This document shows, one piece after another, positions 57,987 to 64,000 of a stretch of 64,000 nucleotides of DNA. The position numbers and the translations under genes were made by a program. The notes below the pieces were generated by a model. The model did not search any database, was not told where the DNA came from, and saw only the letters and a program-made list of their open reading frames with translations. This DNA is from Streptomyces caniscabiei (GTDB lineage Bacteria > Actinomycetota > Actinomycetes > Streptomycetales > Streptomycetaceae), in the NCBI RefSeq assembly GCF_014930365.1, contig NZ_JABXWI010000005.1, forward strand, positions 1 through 64,000, given 5' to 3'. Every line of letters begins with the position of its first letter. Positions within the stretch are counted from its first letter, which is position 1.

Positions 57987-58322
57987 CCGGTCCTCCTCAT
58001 GGGAAGTGCGCTCTGGTCTCCTCATGATCACCCCTCCGGGGCGGGTTGGCCACCCATTCGGCAAGGTCCGTGCGACAAGGTTGTGACGACAGGAGCGCGT
58101 CCCCACGAGCGGAATGTGTGATTCCGCCCGGTCGTGTCCGTACGGCCGAACGGGTTGTTCCGTGAAGCCCCAGGTCAGAGACGCACGACGGCCGAGCCCT
58201 TCGCACAGAAGGGCTCGGCCGTGAAATCGATGTAGGACACACCTCAGTACGAGGAGATCTCACACAGATGATGGATCACCGATGGGCCGAATGATCCAGC
58301 GGCAGTTGATCAACCGATTCGA
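57987..58322. other. 336-bp spacer between HTH and ABC-F genes
   Basis: It contains the possible N-terminal extension of the HTH gene (to 58025), a perfect 15-bp hairpin (listed separately) and otherwise no gene. An eight-codon plus-strand frame with an upstream GAGGAG was noted near 58.26 kb but is not supported. Confidence 0.5.
58188..58222 (-). terminator. Terminator after the ABC-F gene
   Basis: Perfect 15-bp stem (58188-58202 with 58208-58222), 5-nt loop, 100 bp after the ABC-F stop on the minus strand. No T-run. Confidence 0.75.
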
Positions 58323-59921
58323 TCAAGCGAGCGCGACGAGATCCGCGTAGTCCGCGCCCCACAGATCCTCGACGCCGTCCGGCAGCAGGATGATCCGCTC
58401 GGGCTGGAGCGCCTCGACCGCGCCCTCGTCATGGGTGACGAGGACGACCGCGCCCTTGTAGGTGCGCAGGGCCCCGAGGATCTCCTCGCGGCTGGCGGGG
58501 TCGAGGTTGTTGGTCGGCTCGTCGAGCAGGAGGACGTTGGCGGAGGAGACCACCAGGGTCGCGAGCGCGAGACGGGTCTTCTCACCGCCGGAGAGGACAC
58601 CGGCGGGCTTGTCGACGTCGTCGCCGGAGAACAGGAACGAGCCGAGCGTCTTGCGGATCTCGACCAGGTCCAGGTCCGGGGAGGCGGAGCGCATGTTCTC
58701 CAGGACCGTGCGCTCCGGGTCGAGGGTCTCGTGCTCCTGTGCGTAGTAGCCGAGCTTGAGGCCGTGGCCCTCGATCACCTCGCCGGTGTCGGGCTTCTCG
58801 ACGCCGCCGAGGAGGCGGAGCAGGGTGGTCTTGCCGGCGCCGTTGAGGCCGAGGATGACGACCCGCGAACCCTTGTCGATGGCCAGGTCGACGTCGGTGA
58901 AGATCTCCAGCGAGCCGTACGACTTCGACAGGCCCTCGGCGGTGAGCGGGGTCTTGCCGCAGGGCGCGGGCTCGGGGAAGCGCAGCTTGGCGACCTTGTC
59001 GGAGACCCGGACCGCGTCCAGGCCGGCGAGCAGCCGGTCGGCCCGCTTGGCCATGTTCTGCGCGGCGACGGTCTTGGTGGCCTTGGCGCGCATCTTGTCG
59101 GCCTGCGAGTGCAGCGCGGCGGCCTTCTTCTCGGCGTTCTGCCGCTCGCGCTTGCGGCGCTTCTCGTCGGCCTCGCGCTGCTGCTGGTACAGCTTCCAGC
59201 CCATGTTGTAGACGTCGATCTCGGCGCGGTTGGCGTCCAGGTAGAACACCTTGTTGACGACCGTCTCGACCAGGTCGACGTCGTGGGAGATCACGATGAA
59301 GCCGCCGCGGTAGGTCTTGAGGTAGTCCCGCAGCCAGATGATCGAGTCGGCGTCGAGGTGGTTGGTCGGCTCGTCGAGGAGGAGGGTGTCCGCGTCGGAG
59401 AACAGGATGCGGGCCAGCTCGATACGGCGGCGCTGACCGCCGGAGAGGGTGTGCAGCGGCTGGCCGAGCACCCGGTCGGGCAGGTTGAGCGCGGCGGCGA
59501 TGGTGGCGGCCTCGGCCTCGGCGGCGTACCCGCCCTTGGTGAGGAACTCCGTCTCCTGGCGCTCGTACTGCTTCAGCGCCTTCTCGCGGGTGGCGCCCTG
59601 GCCGTTGGCGATCCGCTGCTCGTTGTCGCGCATCTTGCGGATCAGTGCGTCGAGGCCGCGGGCGGAGAGGATGCGGTCGCGGGCGAGGACGTCGAGGTCG
59701 CCGGTGCGGGGGTCCTGCGGGAGGTAGCCGACCTCGCCGGAGCGGGTGATGGTGCCGCCGGCCGGGATGCCCTCGCCGGCCAGGCACTTGGTGAGAGTGG
59801 TCTTGCCGGCGCCGTTGCGGCCGACCAGACCGATGCGGTCGCCCTTGGCGATGCGGAAGGTGGCGGACTCGATGAGGACGCGGGCACCGGCGCGCAGCTC
59901 GACGGCGGAGGCGGAGATCAC
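58323..59921 (-). CDS. ABC-F family ATPase
   Basis: 532 aa with two ABC domains and no membrane segments. Walker A motifs GRNGAGKT (first) and GLNGAGKT (second), signatures LSGGQRRR and LSGGEKTR, and LLLDEPTNHLD / LLLDEPTNNLD are intact. The linker between them is a long charged helix (KLYQQQREADEKRRKRERQNAEKKAAALHSQADKMR). ABC-F proteins act on the ribosome in translation or antibiotic resistance. The GTG (MISASAVELRAG) has TGGAG 8 nt upstream. A possible leader peptide lies 60-80 bp upstream. Confidence 0.95.
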   Translation of the reverse strand: MISASAVELRAGARVLIESATFRIAKGDRIGLVGRNGAGKTTLTKCLAGEGIPAGGTITRSGEVGYLPQDPRTGDLDVLARDRILSARGLDALIRKMRDNEQRIANGQGATREKALKQYERQETEFLTKGGYAAEAEAATIAAALNLPDRVLGQPLHTLSGGQRRRIELARILFSDADTLLLDEPTNHLDADSIIWLRDYLKTYRGGFIVISHDVDLVETVVNKVFYLDANRAEIDVYNMGWKLYQQQREADEKRRKRERQNAEKKAAALHSQADKMRAKATKTVAAQNMAKRADRLLAGLDAVRVSDKVAKLRFPEPAPCGKTPLTAEGLSKSYGSLEIFTDVDLAIDKGSRVVILGLNGAGKTTLLRLLGGVEKPDTGEVIEGHGLKLGYYAQEHETLDPERTVLENMRSASPDLDLVEIRKTLGSFLFSGDDVDKPAGVLSGGEKTRLALATLVVSSANVLLLDEPTNNLDPASREEILGALRTYKGAVVLVTHDEGAVEALQPERIILLPDGVEDLWGADYADLVALA

Positions 59922-59980
59922 GGACAGACTCCAGGGCGGATCGGGGGTGGCGGGTGGGCGGCTGAGGACGTTCCCGCCGT

Positions 59981-60004
59981 CTAATGCGCGAGGAGAATGG
60001 CCAT
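59981..60004 (-). promoter_or_regulatory. Possible leaderless leader peptide (MAILLAH)
   Basis: A seven-codon frame (MAILLAH) ends in TAG 59 nt before the ABC-F GTG. Its ATG lies 7 nt after a TAGAAT -10, so a transcript would begin on or next to it. Short peptides upstream of ABC-F genes can sense ribosome stalling; that function here is inference. Confidence 0.35.
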
Positions 60005-60010
60005 GAGCCG

Positions 60011-60016
60011 ATTCTA
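60011..60016 (-). promoter_or_regulatory. Candidate -10 of the ABC-F promoter
   Basis: TAGAAT on the minus strand is a good vegetative -10. At 17-18 bp upstream the sequence is GAAAAC/GGAAAA, not TTGACA, so the promoter type is uncertain. Confidence 0.45.
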
Positions 60017-60131
60017 ACTGGGGCCGGCAAGCGGTTTTCCGCCCGTATGACAAGGGATCACGTGGCCTCGGTCACCGGCTCACGAGGAACGGAAGACGGA
60101 CCCGGACGACGGACCGGACGACGGAGAGGTC

Positions 60132-60554
60132 GTGATCGGTATGGCGGGAAAGGGCGACGGACGCCCGAGCATCTGCCCGACGCTGCTCTACGCGGACGCG
60201 AAGGCCGCCGTGGGGCAGCTCACGGAGGCGCTGGGCTTCACCGAGGTGGCGGTGTACGAGGGCGAGGACGGCATCGTGCGCCACGCCGAGCTGGCGCAGG
60301 GCAACGGCGTGGTGATGCTCGGTTCCAAGGGCAGCGGCAGCGTCTTCGACGGCGCGATGAAGGGCGCGGGGCCCACCGGGGTGTACGTCGTCGTGGACGA
60401 CGTGGACGCCCACCACCGGCGGGCCGTGCAGCACGGCGTGGAGATCCTGATGCCCCCGACGGATCAGGACTACGGCTCGCGGGACTACCTGGCCCGGGAC
60501 CTCGAGGGCAACGTGTGGAGCTTCGGCACGTACGCCCCCGGGACGGGCGGCTGA
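60132..60554 (+). CDS. VOC (glyoxalase/bleomycin-resistance) family protein
   Basis: 140 aa. The betaalphabetabetabeta modules are evident: TLLYADAKAAVGQLTEALGFTEVAVYEGEDGIVRHAELAQGNGVVML and GVYVVVDDVDAHHRRAVQHGVEILMPPTDQDYGSRDYLARDLEGNVWSFGTY. The SRDYLARDLEGNVWSFG block is typical of the SRPBCC-independent VOC group with metal-binding His/Glu. The substrate is unknown. The GTG has GGAGAGG directly upstream; an ATG three codons later is also possible. Confidence 0.88.
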   Translation: MIGMAGKGDGRPSICPTLLYADAKAAVGQLTEALGFTEVAVYEGEDGIVRHAELAQGNGVVMLGSKGSGSVFDGAMKGAGPTGVYVVVDDVDAHHRRAVQHGVEILMPPTDQDYGSRDYLARDLEGNVWSFGTYAPGTGG

Positions 60555-60572
60555 CCCCGCCGGCCGGTCCGG

Positions 60573-61976
60573 TCAGCTGCCTCCGGTGTGCACCTGGAAG
60601 GCGGCGCGGCGCACGGCCTTGGCGAGGGCCGGGTCGGGGTGGGCCGCCGCGAGGGCGACCAGCACCTGGACGGTGCGGGGGTGGCCGACCGCGCGGACCT
60701 CGTCGAGCAGCGCGGGGACGGTGGCCTGCACGGCGGACTCCAGATGCCGTACGAGCAGGGGTGCCTCGCCGTGGTCGGCGACGGCCGCGGCCGTGTCGAC
60801 CCAGAGCCAGGTGGACTCCTCCCGGGTGAGGACCTCGTGGGCGTCCTCGGGGTCGGCGCCGTCGTGCTCGGCGAGCCACAGCAGCGCGTAGGGGCGCAGC
60901 GGGGTCTCGTCGGCGACGGTGCGGACGTCGGGCTCGGCGGGGGCGCCGACGACCCGCAGGGCCTCGAAGGCGAGGCCGCGGATGAGGGCGTCCTCGCCGC
61001 GGGCGGCGGCGATGAGTTCGGTGACGGCGCCGCCGACGGGGCGGGCGGCGAGCCAGGCGCGGTACTCGGCGCGGGCCGCGTTCGGGCGGAGCTGGGCGCA
61101 GCCTCTGAGCATGTCCTCGGCGGAGACCTCGATGTTGCCGGCGGGGCTCTGCGCGGCGACACAGATCTGTTCGAGCTTGACCCAGACCGCCCAGCTGCCG
61201 AGCGGGGTGAGGGTGGCCTGGCCGTCGCCGTAGGTGAGGGCGCCGACGGAGGCGAGGGCGCGCAGGGACCAGTCGAGGAGCGGGGCGAGGGGGGTGTCCT
61301 CGGCCGTGGGCTCCGCGCCGGACCCGGGATCGGGCTGCGGGCCGTAGGGGACCTCGCAGCGCTCGGTGCGCAGTTCGGTGACGCGCTGCTCCAGGAGGTC
61401 GAGGAGCTGCTCCACGGGGACGGGCCCGGCGGAGAGCTGGAGGAAGGAGAGGACCTGGGGCATGGCCGAGACGACCTCGGCGACCGCCGCGGGTTCCCGG
61501 TCCTCGGGCTCCGGATAGGCGATGGACCAGGCGTCGAAGAACGCGACCCAGCCGCGCAGCACGGCGCTGTCGTCGCGGTTCCAGGCGCGCAGGCGCCAGC
61601 CGGGGCGCGCGCTGTCGCCGTGCACCTCGATCAGGCCGGCCAGACGTGCCGTGTCCCAGTCGTGGCGTACCTGAGCCGGGGTCAGCCCGAGGTCGGCGGC
61701 GGCCCGTTCGCCGGTCGCCGCGGAGAGGGTGCCCTTGCCGTCGGGGCTCGCGCCCTCGCGGCCCGGGCGCAGGGCGGCATCGGCCCAGCGGGCGACGCGG
61801 GCCGCGTCAGCCAGGACGGCGCGGGCCATGCGGGCGAGTTCCACGGGCGGCGGTGTGCCCTCCGGGGGCCGGGGAGCCGGTCGGCGGCGCTGGGTCACTG
61901 CTGCTCGGGGAGCGGCGGCCAGGGTTCGCGGGCTGACGAGTCGGAGCCTGGAGTCGCGCGGATTACGGGACGTCAC
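60573..61976 (-). CDS. Large actinobacterial protein of unknown function
   Basis: 467 aa, soluble, mainly helical. The N-terminal segment (VTSRNPRDSRLRLVSPRTLAAAPRAAVTQRRRPAP...) is basic, and an HTH-like stretch (LGLTPAQVRHDWDTARLAGLIEVHGDS) follows at about residues 105-135. Later parts are HEAT-like helix pairs (LLDWSLRALASVGAL; AALVALAAAHPDPALAKAVRRAAFQV). I do not recognise the family. Start GTG is chosen as the first after the promoter-like repeat region. Confidence 0.7.
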   Translation of the reverse strand: MTSRNPRDSRLRLVSPRTLAAAPRAAVTQRRRPAPRPPEGTPPPVELARMARAVLADAARVARWADAALRPGREGASPDGKGTLSAATGERAAADLGLTPAQVRHDWDTARLAGLIEVHGDSARPGWRLRAWNRDDSAVLRGWVAFFDAWSIAYPEPEDREPAAVAEVVSAMPQVLSFLQLSAGPVPVEQLLDLLEQRVTELRTERCEVPYGPQPDPGSGAEPTAEDTPLAPLLDWSLRALASVGALTYGDGQATLTPLGSWAVWVKLEQICVAAQSPAGNIEVSAEDMLRGCAQLRPNAARAEYRAWLAARPVGGAVTELIAAARGEDALIRGLAFEALRVVGAPAEPDVRTVADETPLRPYALLWLAEHDGADPEDAHEVLTREESTWLWVDTAAAVADHGEAPLLVRHLESAVQATVPALLDEVRAVGHPRTVQVLVALAAAHPDPALAKAVRRAAFQVHTGGS

Positions 61977-62010
61977 GGGGGCAGTCTTCCGGTTGACGGT
62001 CCGAAAACCC

Positions 62011-62111
62011 AAACGGAATGTCACAGCGGGCGACAGGGGTGGCCAACGCACGGGTTTTCCCAGGGGTCCGCACCGAGGAGGATCGCCTTGGTTCGACACT
62101 AAACGGAATGT
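62011..62111. repeat. AAACGGAATGT repeats upstream of two divergent-looking genes
   Basis: An 11-bp sequence occurs twice (62011-62021 and 62101-62111), 90 bp apart, in the intergenic region upstream of the 467-aa gene. It may be a regulator site or promoter element. Confidence 0.5.
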
Positions 62112-62180
62112 GGCGTACCTCTCTCCGGCGGGGCGGTGCGCGGCCCCTCCCCCGCTCTGCCGCCGGTCGGCCGCGGGCCG

Positions 62181-63308
62181 CTAGATCAGCGGGGTGAGGA
62201 AGCGGCGGAGGGTCTCTTCGTAGGTCTTGGGGTCGGCGTTCCACATGGCGCCGTGCGGGGCGTGACGGACCGTGCGGAGGGTGACCCGGTCGGGCCGGCG
62301 GGCGGCGAGGCGCCGGGAGGGGCCCCAGGGGGCGACGGTGTCGTCGGGGCCGTGGAAGATCAGGGTCGGTGCCCCGAGCCCCGAGGGGTCGCCGTCCTGG
62401 TGGGCGGGGGCGACGCCCAGTCCGGTGCGGCCCTGGGCGGCGCGGACCGCGAGGGGCAGCAGGGCCCCGGGGGTGCGGCGGGCGGCGGCGAGGGCGCGCA
62501 GGGTGGCGGTCCAGTCGAGCACCGGCGAGTCCAGGACGAGTCCGGCGACGCGGTCGCGCAGCGCGGAGCGGGTGGCGGCGCGCAGGGCCATGGTGGCGCC
62601 GGTGGACCAGCCGAGCAGGACGACGCGTTCGGCGCCGAACCTGACGGCGTGCCGGACGGCGGCGTCCACGTCGCGCCACTCGGTCTCGCCGAGGTGGTTC
62701 AGGCCGTCCGGGGAGCGGGGGGCGCCCGGGTCACCGCGGTAGGCGAGGGTGAGCACCGGGAAGCGGTGGCGGTGCAGGAACTCCATGACGTTCATGGGGT
62801 GTTCGCGGGTGGTGCCCAGGCCGTGCACGGCGATCACCCAGATGTCGCGGTCCGCGGGGGTGAACCAGGCGGGCAGGGTGCCGAGTTCACCGGGGATCTC
62901 GACGTCCTCGTGGTCGAGGCCGAGCGCGGTGCGCGGGTCGCCGAGGTGGAGGGTGGGGGTGAGCCACACCTTGTCGCCGGGCTCCAGGGTGCCGTGGGTG
63001 ACGCGCTCCAGGCGGCGGACGACCGCGTCGGGGGCGTGCGGGGCGCCGTCCAGGACACCGCCGACGACCGCGTGGGCGCCGTGGCCGGTGAGGCCGTAGG
63101 TGCCGGGGCGCTGGGAGGCGAAGGCGCGGGTCAGGGCGATACGGCCGGCGGCGGTGGCGTGCACGGTCAGCCGGGGTTCGGTGGGCAGCGGTTCGCCCGG
63201 CGGTGCCTTCAGCGCGACATCGCTGGCCAACCGGCCCGCTGCGACACTGGCCGCACCGGCCGCGAACGCGACCCCGACCGCGGCGACGGCCGCTTTGACT
63301 GCACCCAC
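62181..63308 (-). CDS. Alpha/beta hydrolase with N-terminal anchor
   Basis: 375 aa. An N-terminal hydrophobic stretch (VKAAVAAVGVAFAAGAASVAA) may be a signal anchor. The hydrolase fold (about 165-370) has the nucleophile elbow GWSTGA, VLDSPVLDWTATLRAL, the acid in FHGPDDTVAP and His in RHAPHGAMWN. The substrate is unknown. The only plausible start is a GTG with GGAGG almost adjacent (spacing unusually short). Confidence 0.85.
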   Translation of the reverse strand: MGAVKAAVAAVGVAFAAGAASVAAGRLASDVALKAPPGEPLPTEPRLTVHATAAGRIALTRAFASQRPGTYGLTGHGAHAVVGGVLDGAPHAPDAVVRRLERVTHGTLEPGDKVWLTPTLHLGDPRTALGLDHEDVEIPGELGTLPAWFTPADRDIWVIAVHGLGTTREHPMNVMEFLHRHRFPVLTLAYRGDPGAPRSPDGLNHLGETEWRDVDAAVRHAVRFGAERVVLLGWSTGATMALRAATRSALRDRVAGLVLDSPVLDWTATLRALAAARRTPGALLPLAVRAAQGRTGLGVAPAHQDGDPSGLGAPTLIFHGPDDTVAPWGPSRRLAARRPDRVTLRTVRHAPHGAMWNADPKTYEETLRRFLTPLI

Positions 63309-63448
63309 CCCTCCAGTGTCCCGGCGGACCCCGCCTCCGGCCAGTGGGCACCGACCGGGGAGTGACCGGAGGGGCGAGGACGGCGAAGAGAGCCGCACGA
63401 GGCGGTCGACGCCACGACGGAGAAGCTCGGGCGGGAAGTGGCGCGGCA

Positions 63449-64000
63449 CTAGGTCGGCTGGCCGTAGTCGCGGAGGTGGGTGGCCACTGTCGTCAGTTGG
63501 GCGGGGGTGAGGAGGTGGGGGGTGCGGTCCGGGAGCGAGGACGCCGTCAGCCAGACTCTGCACATCCATTCGAGCTGGGCCGTGCGGTCGTAGGCCTCCG
63601 TGAGGGTGCTCCCGTAGGTGATCGTGCCGTGGTTCTGGAGGAGACAGCCGCTGCGCCCCGTCAGAGCGCGGAGCATGTTCTCGGCCAACTCGGCGGTGCC
63701 GTAGGTCGCGTAGGGGGCGACCCGGACCGGTCCGCCGAGGGCGGCGGACATGTAGTGGATCAGCGGCAGCTCGCTCACCAGCGTGGAGACGGCCGTCGCG
63801 TGGACCGCGTGGGTGTGGACGACGGCACGGGCGTCGGTCGTGCCGTGGATCGCCAGGTGCATCGGGAGCTCGCTCGTCGGGCGGAGCGTGCCGAGGACCT
63901 GCCGGCCGGAGAGGTCCACACCCGTCACGTCGTCCGGGGTCAGGCGGTCGTACGGGACACCCGTGGGGGTGACCAGGACGGTGTCCCCGACACGCACGGA
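63449..64000 (-). CDS. Class II aldolase/adducin family protein (5' end outside)
   Basis: At least 184 codons; the start lies beyond the right edge. Zinc-binding and active-site features are present: MHLAIHGTTDARAVVHTHAVHATAVST (two zinc His), GSCLLQNHGTITYG-like LLQNHGTITYGST (third His), and PTGVPYDRLTPDDVTGVDLSG. It resembles fuculose-/rhamnulose-phosphate aldolases or decarboxylating relatives; the substrate cannot be told from this fragment. Confidence 0.9.
   Translation of the reverse strand, partial: SVRVGDTVLVTPTGVPYDRLTPDDVTGVDLSGRQVLGTLRPTSELPMHLAIHGTTDARAVVHTHAVHATAVSTLVSELPLIHYMSAALGGPVRVAPYATYGTAELAENMLRALTGRSGCLLQNHGTITYGSTLTEAYDRTAQLEWMCRVWLTASSLPDRTPHLLTPAQLTTVATHLRDYGQPT

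Noticed and set aside
58255..58290. Eight-codon plus-strand frame (MMDHRWAE) with GAGGAG upstream
   Set aside because: No downstream gene on that strand would be controlled and no conservation evidence is available; likely chance.
1..64000. Prophage, transposase, integrative element or CRISPR array
   Set aside because: No integrase, transposase, phage structural gene or array of spaced direct repeats was seen; codon usage is uniform.
1..64000. tRNA genes
   Set aside because: TTCGAAT/TTCAAAT-like T-loop sequences found by eye lie inside coding genes and lack cloverleaf partners.

Overview
The window is a high-GC actinobacterial chromosome segment, almost certainly Streptomyces. The evidence is uniformly G/C third positions, many GTG and TTG starts, two chaplin genes (aerial-surface amyloid proteins), a streptophobe-type membrane protein, and the actinobacterial rRNA leader at the left edge. 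From memory, the order serB / fabG-fabI / tldD-pmbA / tyrS / moaA resembles a conserved core segment of Streptomyces chromosomes; this was not checked by alignment. I see no prophage, transposase, CRISPR array or tRNA.

Layout. 1-0.44 kb: leader of an rRNA operon whose 16S gene lies on the minus strand just outside the window. 0.4-6.9 kb: DNA repair (3-methyladenine glycosylase, HNH nuclease), Spo0M, PEBP, an SPFH/NfeD membrane pair, a lone ABC ATPase and an unknown protein. 7.1-9.7 kb: two cysteine-free short chaplins and a NarL-type two-component system. 10-20 kb: an SDR/QueA-like overlapping pair, a secreted lytic transglycosylase, a double-FHA ABC-2 transporter, a streptophobe protein, serB, a SixA-type phosphatase and small membrane proteins. 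20.6-24.8 kb: an MFS exporter divergent from its probable FadR-type regulator, then fabG-fabI. 25-34 kb: tldD-pmbA, tyrS, small membrane proteins, moaA, and a DUF485/acetate-type symporter operon. 34.4-44.3 kb: two tandem secreted subtilases, a CoA-transferase, a CopD protein, a sterol-desaturase/lysoplasmalogenase pair, a DEDDh-BRCT exonuclease, a small Zn protein and SURF1. 44.3-53.4 kb: an unknown protein, ybdD-cstA, DUF3311 divergent from a sodium:solute symporter, an ECF-like sigma factor with a small membrane partner, GH15, and an SDR lacking its catalytic Tyr/Lys. 53.5-56.8 kb: an Asp23/AmaP envelope-stress island with a divergent P10-family gene. 56.8-64 kb: an enoyl-CoA hydratase, a small HTH protein, an ABC-F ATPase, a VOC protein, an unknown protein, an alpha/beta hydrolase and a truncated class II aldolase.

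How the genes work together. Most operons are short and held together by ATGA/GTGA overlaps. Themes are the cell envelope and surface (chaplins, transglycosylase, Asp23 island, FHA transporter, subtilases), carbon uptake (acetate-type symporter, CstA, sodium symporter, GH15) and housekeeping (fabG/fabI, tyrS, serB, moaA). The most interesting features are the tandem Cys-less chaplins with a sigma-BldN-like promoter, the 33-bp duplication at the tldD-pmbA junction, a structured non-coding element near 30.5 kb, a possible leaderless leader peptide before the ABC-F gene, the Asp23 island, and a GntR operator overlapping both divergent promoters.
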